A stretch of 64,000 nt of DNA. Source: Epiperipatus broadwayi (Eukaryota; Onychophora; Udeonychophora; Euonychophora; Peripatidae). Each line of letters starts with the position of its first letter. Position 1 is the first letter of the stretch. Below are positions 12,498 to 24,739 of this stretch, piece after piece. The position numbers and the translations under genes are program-made. Location: positions 2,439,001 to 2,503,000 of the forward strand of contig JAQFVV010006342.1 in the NCBI GenBank assembly GCA_028023455.1. Reading direction: 5' to 3'. The notes beneath the pieces were generated by a model. That model had not been told where the DNA came from, made no database searches, and saw only the letters and a program-made list of their open reading frames with translations.

Positions 12498-12726
12498 CTG
12501 CAGCAGTCCCCAAAGTATGATCAACACTTGGGCCAGTTCCGAAAGTGCTTGTATGACCCTTGAGACGAATCCAATCAAAGTCATCGTCAAGAATGTTCAT
12601 CCAGCTGCAAAGATCATTTTCAAAATCGCAGCTTCCAGGTGGTAAACATAAGCCATCTTTCAAGATTATATCATCTAATGCAATGTCACTCAATGAGGGT
12701 TCTCCGGTCACACCTTCGAATACTAA
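12498..12726 (-). CDS. Exon: end of one MAM domain and start of the next
   Basis: The exon is 229 bp, bounded on the minus strand by a TATAG acceptor after a T-rich tract (12727-12740) and a CAG|GTAAGT donor at 12498/12497. It begins in phase 0, continuing the previous exon inside a beta-strand-like LVFEGV motif, then gives an IALDDI motif and a new domain start (SCDFE at about 12633-12622). It ends in phase 1 in HTLGTAAG, and the split Gly codon is completed by the first two bases of the 5442-1 exon, giving the normal MAM pattern G-H-Y-x-Y. Matching phase, splice consensus and domain continuity make the junction secure. No function beyond the MAM fold can be assigned. Confidence 0.93.
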
Positions 12727-13039
12727 CTATACAAGAAAAAAAATTTTAAGAATATATTAATAAAAAATGGCCATTGCTTAATACATATTTTTGAAAAAAT
12801 GTGTATTAAATTCTTGTTTTTTAAACAACTAAAATTTCACCTACTTATCTTACTTAATTATTGCAGTGAAATGTTTCAGCTCTTCATAGTTATCACCATC
12901 AGAGTGCATTACAATAATAAGTAAGTTACATTACAAAAACCATTTTATAGATTTATTATGCATTTATTTAGTTTAATAATATTGCAATAAAAAGATGAAT
13001 GGACTGAAATTAACTGAATTATGATAAATACATTTAAGC

Positions 13040-13395
13040 CCAGAAGAGAATGCAATTTATCTACTCTACTTTGAACACTTTTTAGCAAAAACTTGAAATT
13101 CTACATATATGCATACACAATCTTACATTTCGTCTGGACTGCAGCCTTCTTCAAAACTAGGACAAAATACATAACTACATAAATAATATCATAAAAATGT
13201 AAACAATAAAATTAATATAAAAAAAACAAAAATAACAAAGCATAATAAAACTGAAATAAATATAATCAAACCCAAATTAAATAATCCAGGGAGTATAAAA
13301 TAAAATATACAATATAAAATAAATATAAATTATACATGTGTATCCCTGATTATATATATATTCACGAAAAATTATTAATTTAAATATATTATTCA
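13040..13395 (-). repeat. PLE-type terminal repeat fragment, copy 1
   Basis: The reverse complement matches 25095-25420 closely, including 'gaagaaggctgcag', 'cagacgaaatgtaagattg' and 'tgtatgcatatatgta'. A CTGAAGA...GACGAAAT arrangement of this kind marks the terminal repeats of many Penelope-like elements and resembles a worn hammerhead core. Confidence 0.55.
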
Positions 13396-16300
13396 TTTTT
13401 ATTATTGTTAATAATCTCCTATGTACCGGTCAAGTTTGTACATTCACGTAACAGAATCTGGACTAGGCATGGAGACCAAAGCTGACCAGTCCAAGAATGT
13501 GACATCCTGAATCTGACCACACTTCAACTTGCCTGCTAGTACTCCAAGATGCAAGACCCTATGAACAACAAACTTGAAGTTACATGTAGTATACCATTTT
13601 ATTTGCGGCCGGCATAGGTCAGGGTGAAGCAATAAGACTCTAGGTTAAAATGCTATTAATTAAACCTAATTATACTCAACTAAGGACTTTATTAATGCAT
13701 ACATTTATAAGTGAACCTTATCCATAATTTGAATTAGATTGACTAATGAGACAAAGAATGACTAGATTAATTTAACTGTATATTTATTATCATAGTAAAT
13801 CATAAATCAAATAACACACATATAGAATTTACTAGCGTATGAAAAATGCATGCAGGCATTTAGATGAATAAAGAGATAACAAACTCTCTTCTTAGATTAA
13901 TTTACAGATATATTTATACAAGTAATAACTAATGTTTATAACAAATGAGTTTAACAGACTCTCATCTTAGGAATTTAATTACAGAGAACATATAAATAAT
14001 CACTACATTATGTCTATCAATAGAGTTATGCCAATTCCTATTTAACTTGTGGTGGCTATTTTATATGAGAATCATACTAAGCCTTGATTAAAACTAATAA
14101 TTCATTTATTATTACAAATATTTATATTAATAACGAGCATATAAACGAGCTCAAATAACTTTAGACTGAACCTGGCTTTCAAGAGAACTTTCAGATATAT
14201 ACTGAAAGTGACATATTAAGGAGGTAGAGTTGGCTGCACAAGATTTTACCAATGTGTTATGGCACAGGTAAATGACAAGTTACTCTGCGGTTGGATGAGT
14301 AACTCAAGGGTTCTTGTAACAAACGTTGGTACTCTGGGACTGATAGTTATGTTGTGATTGAAAGGTACATTTTGTTCAGAAGTGGCAGGGGACTTACGTG
14401 CTAACCTGGCCTTAACTCAGGCTTCACTACTGCACTACCCTATGAGAGAAGATGTGCTGGTTTCACCGTGGCTCCATCTTAGTATACGTAATATACGTGG
14501 CAGCAAAATGAGAAAATCTTTTATGGATAAGGGATCTCATCTGCCAAGCAAAGAATATTATATTTCTAATATTATGAAATACAAGAACAATGGCTTATTA
14601 GCTCTATCAATCGAAGCCAACCCTTGTGTAGCATGATATATATATATATATATGCTACTGATGGGAATATTAATAACATCTTTACTTTATCATGTTCAAT
14701 CTATTTGGTTACTTTACAATTAATCAATATTTTAAGGAGGAAAAGTATATTTATATGAACTTAGAGAATAATTTAACTGACAAATATACTTATAACTATC
14801 CTCAAGGCTAGTTTAAATCTGAATAAAAAATATAAATTTAAGCTTGCAAATTGCTGATTAAAATGAGCCACATTTCACATTTTTAATCAAAAATTAATAA
14901 TAATAATGAGTGCAAGGCAAGTCATTATTATTGATAAAAATAGGATTTCGAAACAGCGCGCAGAAAGGCGATGCTATAAAACAATTACGTGAAGATGTTT
15001 AAATAATATCTTCTTGAAAATATTAAAATTAAGTGCTCACTGTTTCAAAGTATTGGCATATTAATACAATAAACATTTAGCTAAAATAAGCAAAGGAAAT
15101 AAACATGACTGCACTGATATAAATTTAAGTTAGAAAATGTTAATTTTCTTTCTTAGTGAAAAGAAATTACAAATAGGCAGGTCATTATAACTTTTTAGAA
15201 ATATTAATTTAGATAATGCTTTATACGTTAATATTTTAAATATTAAAATGGATTTAAGCTATAGTTACATTTGGTTATAATTAATTAAGTTACATTAATT
15301 TTTTTTTTTTTTAAGGAGAGAATATAGCAAATTTGGATTTAGGTTGTTATAATTTATATAAGAATTATACAGAGCTCTGCAGCTTTGAAAATAAATTTTA
15401 CCAGTTATAATTTATCTGGACTGTAGGTGCTTGAGCTGGAAGTTTGGTGAGCTTGACTGGGGTGTCTGGTGGCATCATCTTCTTCCCCATTCTGTTAGGT
15501 TTTGAATCTTCTAGCAACATGATAGTTGCTATGTCATCAAATGAGAGAAACCTCTGTTCTCCCCGTAGAGTATCAGGAAGAAATGCCAGTTTTAGCTGGA
15601 CATTTTAAAAATTAAAACTAACATAGAGTCTGGCTGCAACTGCTTTCATAAAAATGGCTATTGACTACTCTAAGTTTAAAATAGAATGTATTTATATGTT
15701 TTGCTCTATAAGCATTTACATTATAGAAATCTATATCACCTCAAAACCCATTAACTTAAGAATTTGCTTTACTAATACAAAAAAAAAATTTTTTTTAATC
15801 TACTGCTAGATTTCTGAAGTGCTATAATTCCCTTTAGATGATCAAAATAGTGCTGGTCCAATGCATTTTCTATATGACCTTCTGTTGCAAACATTTTAAA
15901 CTTTCAATTAGTTAGATTTTAAAAGATGATTTTTATTTTTATCTACCACAGATGCGGCAGTTGAAGTAAATTCTTGTTTATAACCAATCTGTTTTAATTA
16001 CTTGACCAGAACTTTTATTTTAATTACTAAATAAGAAACTCTTTTTAAAACACATTTTAAGAAAACAAACTTTTTAACATATTTTTAAATAAAACCTTTT
16101 AACGTAGTTTTAAAGAACAATTTTTAACATTTTAAACACAACTTTTAATATTTTAAATCATGCCACCTCTATATACATTATAATATAGGGTAGATTATAT
16201 ATCCACATACAAATTTATAATAAAATTATTAATAAATTAACTTTTAACATTATTCTGTATAATATGTATTTTCTTAAAATATTTCATGATAGTAATATGC

Positions 16301-16499
16301 TATAATTTTATTAATCCTATCTAATTATAGTGTTGATTCGCATGTAAATATATAATGCTATTCAAACAGCCATGATAGTGGGTTTACACTTAATTTTAAG
16401 AATGGTAAACATTTAAAAAACAAGGTTCGAACTTAGCATAGATGAGTAGGTAATTAGATTGATGATGAAATGATAAGGGCCAGGAAGGTTATTATTTCA

Positions 16500-17290
16500 C
16501 CTAATTACTTCTATTCCTTATAAACTTAAAGTTTAATTTTATTATCCCCACATCAATAAAATACTTATTTTATTTTCATATAATTCTCAATTCAACCTTA
16601 ATTCATTTATTAAAATATTCTTTTAAATTTTCAAATCATATAACATCTATTATTTTCTTATTCATTCTTCTGTTATTAATAATATTTTATATTTATCTTT
16701 TTTTTTTAAATCTAAAAACTATAAATATTATAATCTTTTAACTTACCCACTTTTACTTTAATTTAAAAAAAAATAATTATCTTATACCCTATCTCCCTCT
16801 ATTACATATTATTTAAACTAACTATCTATAATCATTACAACTCTATTTATATATAAATTTATTTATATGCTTTAATTTTTATTACTATTATTATATAATT
16901 CTCTCTTATAAATTTATATTATTCTGTTTATATGTAAATATTATGCTAAGTTTTTATTTCATTAATATGTAATATCTATAAATATATTCATGTTTATACT
17001 CATATGTAAACATTTTTTTACAAACCCATAATTTGTTTATAAGTAAATTTCTTTATATATTTTCCTCTATATTTCTTTTTTAAGAACTATATTTATGCTA
17101 ATATCATTGTAATCCCAGAATCTCTATTAAATTTTGGTTTTATCTTTTTTATTAGTATTGCTTCTTCTATTTTCCTTTCTTTAATATTGTTTATATGTAA
17201 CATCATTTTTATGGAACTTTCTGTAAATTTGTATAATGTGTTCTTCATATGTATAGATATTGGTGATGTTGTTTTCATCTTGTTTTTATG
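16500..17290 (-). mobile_element. 3' end of a Penelope-like element (GIY-YIG C-terminus and 3' UTR)
   Basis: The minus-strand frame at 17278-17093 reads HMKNTLYKFT, then KERKIEEAILIKKIKPKFNR, which fits the C-terminal tail of PLE endonuclease proteins (KIKEAIxIxKxxPxLNRD). The downstream non-coding stretch 16500-16830 matches 24740-25040 in the opposite orientation. No RT domain remains. The assignment rests on this motif and on the presence of a full PLE at 36-38 kb. Confidence 0.55.
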
Positions 17291-17358
17291 GAATTTTTAG
17301 TTTTTACCACACGTGTTATCAATCCCATTATCTAAACATTGTTTGCATTTTATCATAT

Positions 17359-18225
17359 TGTTGTGTATTCAGCTATGAGTCTGACGAAAACAATTAACAC
17401 AAAATTATTAATTACCCAAAATGTTCTTAAATAAGAATATATTTATTTACATTATATATACATCAATTAAGATTAAGCTAAATAGCATTCATTAATTCTT
17501 TTATATACACATTAACAATTAGTCCTTGACTTAAAGTTCTAAATCTTCAATGCTACAATCACCACCAAGCAAACAAATATTGCCATTACAATAGTGGTAG
17601 ACTTAAGTAAATACTAAAGTTTATACTGACAGTACTTAAAACACAATTCTAATCATCCCTTCTCAGGTGTACACAAATAATAAAAGACTGGTGAGGTCTA
17701 TACATATTTTCCCTAGCTGGCTATCTTTCATCTTCAGAGTCACAAGTTCTGGAACACTTCCATTATTGCAGAAAATTCTAGGGGACATTTCCCTCACCTT
17801 TTCTCAAAAGTCCTTATGACAGCAATGTAACAGCATCTGATGAGTGACGAACCCTCGCTCTTATTTGCACACCCTATTTATACTGTTTTCTCCTTGCTTG
17901 ATATCATTAAAAAAATTCCTATCATTCCAATTTACTCTAAATCCATTTGACAAATGTATCTTTACAATGATGATAAAGATCTGGCTTCTAATTACGTCCG
18001 TTCAAATTCCACAGTAAATAGCTCCAAATATTTCTTCCATTTGTTTTCTCCTAAAATAGTTTAATGGTTTGATTTTAACAATACACAATTTCTTTGGGTA
18101 TTTTAAATCCACGAGTTATATCTGGCCTGAAAAATAATTATTTGCATTATCTTTTGGCAATTTTTTATAAGATGTTTTAAGCTTACAATCTTTATCTGTT
18201 TAAATCTAGTTTATCTGTAAACCAA
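17359..18225 (-). repeat. LTR-like repeat family D, copy 1
   Basis: It matches 60610-61560 along its length ('tgttgtgtattca', 'agtccttga.tt.aagttctaaa', 'cacaaataat', 'ctatctttca'). By layout it resembles LTR family C, whose orientation is set by the adjacent gag gene, so I read it as a minus-strand LTR ending ...CACAACA. It has no ORF. Confidence 0.5.
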
Positions 18226-18764
18226 TCTTTCTTCATTCAATTAGACTTAAACTCAAATTATCAAAATAAAATTTCCTTTATTTTACAAAATTTATTTTTC
18301 ATTACTTATTTTAAAAATTTACATATCTATTTCCATGAATTATTAGTAATTTTTTTATTGTTTTTCAAACTAGATATGTATTTACATTTTATTACTATTT
18401 TTTTCTGAAGTAAAACTTACATTAATAACTTATGGCTCTCAAGTTACTAAAGCCTAATATATTTTCTACAAAATATAGCACATATATACCCCATTAATTA
18501 TTTATTTATTATCTTTATTATATCCTATATATTTGTTATCCATTAAATTTAATAACTTTTCTCTTTTTGTATTAATTATTCTTTTGCATTTTCTATTAAT
18601 CCTTATAATTTTATTAAACTTATTCATTATAATATTTGTTTTTATTCCTATATATTTATTTCCTTTTCTTTTTTTTTTTATTCTTTTCAGTTTTATTTAT
18701 CATATGCTCTATTTTTTCAATATTTTTTTTAATTATATGTATTAAGAAATTACTCTTTTTTAAC

Positions 18765-19256
18765 TCCTTGATAACTGAAAGGAGACCCTTTGATTCCTCT
18801 TGGAGGCCTTAAAGGAACTGAGAAGGGCAAAATCCTAATGTCCACTCCATACGTTCTTGTTGTTGCATCTGTTATTACTATGTGATTATTCATATAGTAT
18901 ACGGACAGTGTGGTGAGTTTATGGGTTTTTTTTACCTCTGAGTTTAAGATCAAGAAACACCATGGTCTTTCTTCTCAGTTGCCTGAAAGGCAGAATGAAT
19001 GTATGTGTAAATGATAAATATTTTTCCAATAGATATATACAATCATGACAGACAAAAATAAATCATGGCCCTTATTCCCAGGAGGCTATAAAGTTACCAA
19101 CCAAGGCAGCAGTTGATGGCTGAAGGCGGAGGGTGCTAAGAATCCCCTGATTGTGCACCCAGGCTGCCATTTGATGATGACTTTTTATTTAAGTACTTAT
19201 AACTGCAGATCACTTTCAAGTGAAGGAATATTGCAAGAATTAGAAGAAGAACTTTT
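18765..19256 (+). mobile_element. RTE LINE relic, 5' part (interrupted by a Merlin-like transposon)
   Basis: It matches 8656-9090 and 57066-57500, including 'tccactccatacgttctt', 'aagaaacaccatgg' and 'ggcagcagt'. It is split at 19256 by the inverted-repeat element and resumes at 20199. Confidence 0.75.
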
Positions 19257-20190
19257 GGTAATACAGCATCGATTGATCCACGCCATAAGATGGCGCTGTT
19301 GCTAGTGAAAAACGAATAGATATAATGTTACTGGGCTGATTTGATTATTATTATTTTGTAATGTTATCGTGGTTTTTTTTTTTTTTGGTTTGGGACCGTA
19401 TTTTCTTTTTTTTTTTAAATAAATAAATTGATTTTTAAATATTTTTTTTAATACGTTTTGTAAAAACCTTTTTTTTCTTTATTTTTTTGGTAAAACTTGT
19501 TGTTTAACAAAATTGGATTATGGTCTTTTTTTTTTTTTTTAAAGTACCTTTTTTTTTTTTTCGCTTTTGATTACGGTCTTCTTTTTTTTTTTAAAGTAAC
19601 TTTTTTTATTTTTTTTGCTTTTTACTTTCATTAAACTATCACAAAGGCAGTTCTTCTGGGTGAGGAGAATATTTCTCTGTTGAAGAAAGGCCACCGCATC
19701 TGCTTCTGTAGACTGCCATTGAAATGTTTTGATCTCGAAAAAGTGTCGGAAAGTGCGCGACTTAATTGTGAACTTTGCTGAATTGTGACTAACAATCCTC
19801 ATTAACTGAATTCTGACCCCTGACAACAAAACCAGGGGTGTTTGGAAAATCGTTACAATTTCTACGAACAAAAAAAAAAAAAATACATCGAAGCCAAAAA
19901 AAAAAACAAAACGTTATAATATAGTTTTTGACATTTAAAATACAGAAACCTTCATATCATATGCTGTACAATAGTTAAGAGTAATGTCTATAGAGAGTCT
20001 TGCATACTCATCACTAATAATGTTTAACATACTAGAGATGTTGGGGTAATGGGTGCAATTCAACATCTTAGCGGTTGAACAGTTTACTAGGCCGTAAGAT
20101 CTATGAGTGGCCTTGTAAACAGCATATTTATGTGCTTTAGCGTAGAAACAGCGCCATCTTATGGCGTGGATCAATCGATACTGTATTACC
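19257..20190. mobile_element. Merlin-like (IS1595/ISXO2-type) DNA transposon, 934 bp, decayed
   Basis: Terminal inverted repeats of 44 bp (19257-19300 and 20147-20190) start GGTAATACAG and differ at one site. The flanks are GAACTTTT (19249-19256) and GAACTGTG (20191-20198), 6 of 8 identical, and the unbroken LINE at 9086 reads GAACTGTC. An 8-bp duplication and GG-starting ends fit Merlin elements. The minus strand carries a transposase remnant. The element sits inside the RTE LINE endonuclease, so it is younger than that LINE. Confidence 0.72.
19539..19871 (-). pseudogene. Merlin/ISXO2-like transposase N-terminal remnant
   Basis: The minus-strand frame contains ADAVAFLQQRNILLTQKNC followed by a Cys two residues on, which fits the N-terminal zinc-binding start of ISXO2-like transposases (FL...G.L....C..C). 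The same segment, with substitutions (EADAVAFLQ, NILPYAKQC), recurs in the second element at about 26610-26680. Long T/A homopolymers have replaced the downstream catalytic part, and no DDE triad is visible. Confidence 0.45.
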
Positions 20191-20198
20191 GAACTGTG

Positions 20199-20397
20199 TC
20201 TTATATTAAATGGTACATTATTGGACTTTGTGAAGTTAGAAGAAAAGGTGAAGAGACAGTTGATTTAAAAAGTGGACATGTACTCTATTATAAAGGCACA
20301 AATATTGGAAATACAAAAGGAGTAGTATTCATTATAAATAAAAAGTGGAAGAACAACACTGTGAAGATTGATGGTGTATTGGACAGAGTGATTTAAT
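20199..20397 (+). mobile_element. RTE LINE relic, endonuclease fragment
   Basis: It reads IIGLCEVRRKGEE, then SGHVLYYKG and INKKWKNN, the N-terminal APE-endonuclease block of RTE elements. It continues the LINE at 18765-19256 across the Merlin-like insertion and stops near 20397. Confidence 0.78.
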
Positions 20398-20574
20398 TAA
20401 ATGTCGTTTTCTGGATTGATTGACTATAAAATGATGCAAAGTGAAAACATATTTATTCTGAATGACACTTATTATTTTACAAAAATGCTTTGATAGAATG
20501 AATTACATCTGGATCCACACATATGTAAATTAATAAAATGTTTATATATATGCATTAAGAAATAATAATAAAAT

Positions 20575-20885
20575 ACTTCCAAATAATGAATAAGTGGTTC
20601 AAGACCACACCTATATAATATATTAAATAATAAGAAATGTGTCCAAATAATGATTTCAAACCACATTGATATGATGTGGTTCAAACCCACACCTATATAA
20701 TATATAAAGTAATAATAAATTTCTTCTAAATATTGACTTTAAACCACATTGATATGATGAATAAGTGGTTCAAACCCACACCTATATAATATAATATAAT
20801 AAGTAATAATAAATCTTCCAAATAATGACTTTAAACCACATTGATATGATGAATAAGTGGTTCAAACCCACACTTGTATGATATA
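20575..20885. repeat. Minisatellite, about 90-bp units
   Basis: Four units share 'gtggttcaaacccacacct', and adjacent blocks include 'ccacattgatatgat'. The GTGGTTC word recurs at 20594, 20675, 20765 and 20857 (spacing 81, 90 and 92 bp). The GTGG...CCAC words could form small hairpins within each unit. Confidence 0.8.
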
Positions 20886-20889
20886 TTAA

Positions 20890-21062
20890 ATAAAACAAAT
20901 ACTTCAAGATACCTGGATTAAAACAAATACTTTAAAAATCTGTATTAGAACAAATATTTCAAGATACCTGGATTAAAACAAATATTTCTAGATACCTGGA
21001 TTAAAATAAGTACTTCAAGATAACTGGATTAGAACAAATACTTCAAGATACCTAGAAAAAAT
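20890..21062. repeat. Minisatellite, about 28-bp units
   Basis: About six tandem copies of a unit like 'aaaacaaatacttcaagata' plus 'cctggatt' directly follow the 90-bp array. Units differ at a few sites each. Confidence 0.8.
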
Positions 21063-21426
21063 AATTACTTCTATACACATGGAAATGTACCTATGCAGAT
21101 AAGGGAGCTTCAAACCAAGAAGGAAAATTCCCACTCAGGAACGATCAGAAAAACATCTGTAATGTGCACACAGATATAAAGACAACCAGTATAGAGACTG
21201 TCAGCAAACTTTTTTTCTTGTTTCAAAATAAATAATATATTTTGTCAACTTCATTGGCATCATTCATCCATTTATGCACTGGTTCACAAGAATCTCATGT
21301 CACCTGAGTTATGTCTGGAATAACTTGACATGGGTAAGTAAGGTTATAGTGAGATGGAACTCTAGTGGCATCATTTGGGAAACCAAACACATAAACTTGT
21401 AGATGTTTCCAGTCTCTATGGTGCTA

Positions 21427-21535
21427 CATCCTCTGATGAGCAGGAAATATTGTTGCAGGTGGGATGATGTCTGTATTGGGAAATGTCAATCGATAGTTCC
21501 TTCCTGCAATATGCTCATCAGGAAATAAAACCAAC
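21427..21535. repeat. Imperfect inverted repeat (hairpin)
   Basis: CTGATGAGCA...ATATTG...GCAGG at 21433-21459 is repeated in inverse orientation at about 21502-21524. It lies in unassigned sequence just upstream of the Gypsy relic, possibly inside its 5' LTR. Confidence 0.4.
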
Positions 21536-21871
21536 AAAGAGTGGTGTTGGTTGGTATGTCTGGTTACAATATCTATCTATCTATCTGTTTAGTTAATTAT
21601 ACACTTTGTTTGCTGATCACCTGGTTAAAACTGGTAACACAGCAAATTATTGGCACAGTCACAATCATTTTGAACTAGGGAATAGGGTATGAGTTAAAGC
21701 CAGTAAAAAGCTATTGGTGCAGTCACAGTCATTTCGACCTTAGGGAAACAGTACAGAGTTAAAGTTATTAGTAACTTAGTGGCAGTCAGAATTGGAATTT
21801 AGCAGACAGTTCTGAAGTTAGTAGGAAGTCTAATTATCAGTAATCAAGCATGAGTTGGGGCAGAATAGGAT

Positions 21872-22700
21872 AATGAAATTTGAGATTTGTAATGTATCTG
21901 AATGGCCGTTACATATTACGCAGTTAGAAAAGTTCTTTACATTGAATGGTATTGAAGATAATAAAAGTAGAGGCAGTTCACTGGTATAAAAGTGATAGAT
22001 GTCATAAATAGATTATTTGAGTTACCTATTACTAAGAAAATAAAGTATGAGGATCGGATAAAGAAATTGAGTATTTCAGCCCTCAGCCATCATGACACAA
22101 AGCTTACTTAACCTTGCAAAAAAAACAAGCAGCTGGATGGTAAAAAAATTAAAGAGTATAACTCGGCTCTTAGGGAATTGACTAAGGGTTGTGATTATGG
22201 GAAGTTCGTGGACAAAGTACTCATGGACCAGTTATTATGGGATATATATGATGATAGGCTCATACAACAATTTCTCACAGGTTCAGGTTTTTTGCACTAA
22301 AATGGATGAAAGCCCTAGAATGAGGGTATTTAAAACAGAATAGGAAAAGACCTTGCCAGGGAAAGCTGAGAGCAGTAAACATGTTTTTGTTAGAGAAAAA
22401 GAGGCCACATATCAAAAGAATGCAAGTAGCTTAAAGAAACATGCCTTAAATGTGGCAAAAAGGGGTATCTAGCACATATTTGTAATTGGAAAAAAGGGGT
22501 ATTTAGCACATATTTGTAATTGGAAAGGCAAAAGAAATCACCAATGCAAGAAAATAGGTGAGGTTACCATTCAGTTAAAAACATGGGAATCCACGGATTA
22601 AATCAGTTTATGATGAAGCTGATACTTAGCAGCAAAGAAGTGTTGATGGAAAATTGATAGTGGGTCAGGTATTTCTCTGATGTCACTGTTGCTGGCATCG
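21872..22700 (+). pseudogene. Gypsy gag and protease start, broken
   Basis: It starts MKFEICNVSEWPLHITQ and then falls into several frames by shifts. It is homologous to 59290-60290. The zinc-knuckle area contains a tandem duplication of about 35 bp (22462-22530). An aspartic protease DSGSGIS motif lies at the 3' end. The product would have been the capsid/nucleocapsid polyprotein; this copy cannot make it. Confidence 0.65.
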
Positions 22701-22929
22701 GTTAATATGAAATGCAAAATAAAGAAAAGTAACATTAAAGTGCAGGATGTAAATGGAAACACACTTAGATTAATAGACCATGTGACAGCACTTATTAATC
22801 ATTGTGGTAAAAAAGAATCTACCCCTATACTTAACCAAAGGGAAGATTTGTCCTATAGTTGGGAGAGAGTGGTACCATAAATTAGGTATATAAATTAACA
22901 TTAGTAGAAAAATCCCTTCTGAACAAGAA

Positions 22930-23226
22930 ATGGTACATAAATACCCTGACTTGTGTCATGAAGAATGGAGATTAATAATTAAAAATGGGGGGAGGGGGAT
23001 ATACAGTTGTGGAAAAATGTGCAACCATTCATCTATAAACCTAGTAAAATTATCTTTGCTCAAAAAACTAGAAATGCCAGACAGTGACAGTGAAAGAAAT
23101 AGTAGCTCTGGGAAGGGTAGGCCACGTATTAAGCTATCTTCACTGGCAACAAAAAGACAGTTGCTGAGAAGAATAGATTCATTTCAAAAAGAGATTAGAG
23201 TTTTAAAAAAAACTAAAAACTTATAA
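22930..23226 (+). CDS. Unassigned 98-codon ORF between protease and integrase remnants
   Basis: It is basic, with Cys/His residues in its middle (C...C.H) and a GKGRPRIK stretch followed by a Lys/Arg-rich C-terminus. It does not look like RT, RNase H or integrase. It lies where those domains should be, so it is either foreign sequence captured in the deletion or a chance frame. I do not recognise the family. Confidence 0.3.
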   Translation: MVHKYPDLCHEEWRLIIKNGGRGIYSCGKMCNHSSINLVKLSLLKKLEMPDSDSERNSSSGKGRPRIKLSSLATKRQLLRRIDSFQKEIRVLKKTKNL

Positions 23227-23289
23227 ACTAAGAGTAAAAACTGTATGAAAGAAAGAAAATTATTAGTAAAATACACATAACTGGCAGGA

Positions 23290-23700
23290 AAAAACAGAAT
23301 ATATATATATATAGATGGTGACAGTGGTTGGGTTCCAGACATAATCCAGAAGAAATAGGTTAAAGGATTAATCGCAAAAATATTATCAAAAACAATAGTA
23401 ATCATCCAAGTACAGCATGGGATAACATACAGAAGACATGTAAATCATGTTCGGTGTCAATTCGAGGAAAATTGGAAAATTGCAGAGAACAGGTCAAAAG
23501 AGGAAACACAGGAAATACAAGACATAACTGAACCTACACCGAAGGAAATAGTGATTGAGGAGGAGGATCAAAAACCAGAAAGCGGCAACACTGAACCCAA
23601 AATTAGGGAACAGGAACTTCATCAATGCCAAAGTCAACTGTAATAACAACTAGATCATCCAGACATCATATACGAAGACCGGTCAAATTTAACGACTATA
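23290..23700 (+). pseudogene. Gypsy integrase C-terminal remnant
   Basis: Broken frames give a WVPDIIQKK block, then QHGITYRRHVNHVR, the late-integrase pattern (G..YRRH..H.R) of Gypsy elements. An acidic linker and TTRSSRH...RPVKF follow, a typical end of pol. Internal stops separate the pieces. Confidence 0.6.
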
Positions 23701-24739
23701 CATAAGCCTAAAAAATTTTCTGGAGTAAGGGAAGGAGTGCGAAACTGTAAATAAATAAAAATTATTTGCTTAAAGTGTAAAATAAGTGTTGATGAAGTTT
23801 ATAGTGAAGTGCAAAATATGTAATTAATATTTAAAACATTAAGAATGCTGTTAAATAAATTAATAAATGTTCAAATTAAATGAAGTTTAAAAATAAAGCC
23901 ACATATGTATTAATAAATTGCATAATCTTAAAACTTACTTCATATGGAAATAAATTTCTATGAAATTAATTAATTGTATAGATCTTAAAACTTAGATTGT
24001 ACAGAATTAAATTCGTAAGACATTAATTAATTGTATACATCTTAAAATGCACTTATATAAAAATAAATTCCTAAGAGAAATTTATTTGTACACTAACAAA
24101 TGATAAATCTAATTACATCAGAAAAGATAAGAAAAACAAAAGAAGAGGGGGGAGGGATATAAAAAGTTAGAAAGGGAGGTGCATTTTTTTTCTGTGGTAG
24201 CTGCTACTCTCTGTGTCCATGAGAGCATTTCATTTACAGGATCTCAGCTTCTGTAGACCAACAAGACGATTAGGATTTTTAGCAGACCATCTCAGTCTTA
24301 TTATTATTTTGAATGCCTCAAGAGGCTCTTCAAGGGTTGTGTTGTAAAGACTATAGACATTAATGAAGGTAAAGTGAATAATAGTTTACTTAAACTGTAT
24401 AAACATTAACTGTTATTCAGTAGTTAATTTGTGGAATTAGGCTCGCTCAAGTGTGGACTGTATATTTATGTTGAAGAACCGTCTAATAACTTTTCAATTG
24501 TTAATAAATTGTTATTGATATATATATATGTGTTACTGCCTTTTGAGTTATTTCTATATTTTGTTTCCTGGTCGCCCGGTCATAGTCAGGGACACAGCAA
24601 AAGATATACTTATAAACATCAGAGTTACCAAGAATAGGTGGATGCATTTTATTCTTGATTCTTTGTTCAACATTTAGAGTGCTTTTTAAGTCATAACCTG
24701 GGGAAGAGTGATTTTCTCTTTGTTTACATATAGTTAGTG

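Larger units (their letters stand above)
21560..24599 (+). mobile_element. Ty3/Gypsy-like LTR retrotransposon relic without RT
   Basis: A 5' LTR end ...GGTAACACAGCA is at 21644, followed by a leader with TTGGCACAGTCAC as in the other Gypsy relics here. Then come gag (from 21872), a zinc-knuckle region (about 22440-22530), a protease start with the DSGSG active site (22650-22690) and the integrase C-terminal end. After a GA-rich polypurine tract (24141-24158), a second LTR end ...GGGACACAGCA lies at 24599. The two LTR ends agree only in the last 40 bp or so, so pairing them as one element is uncertain. RT and RNase H are absent. Confidence 0.6.

Noticed and set aside
17825-17860. CTGATGAGTGACGAA as a hammerhead
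   Set aside because: Stem II is too short and GAAA is replaced; it lies inside LTR family D with no conservation in the other copy.
21430-21450. CTGATGA followed by GAAA as a hammerhead
   Set aside because: Only four bases lie between the two core boxes, so no stem II can form; recorded only as a hairpin.
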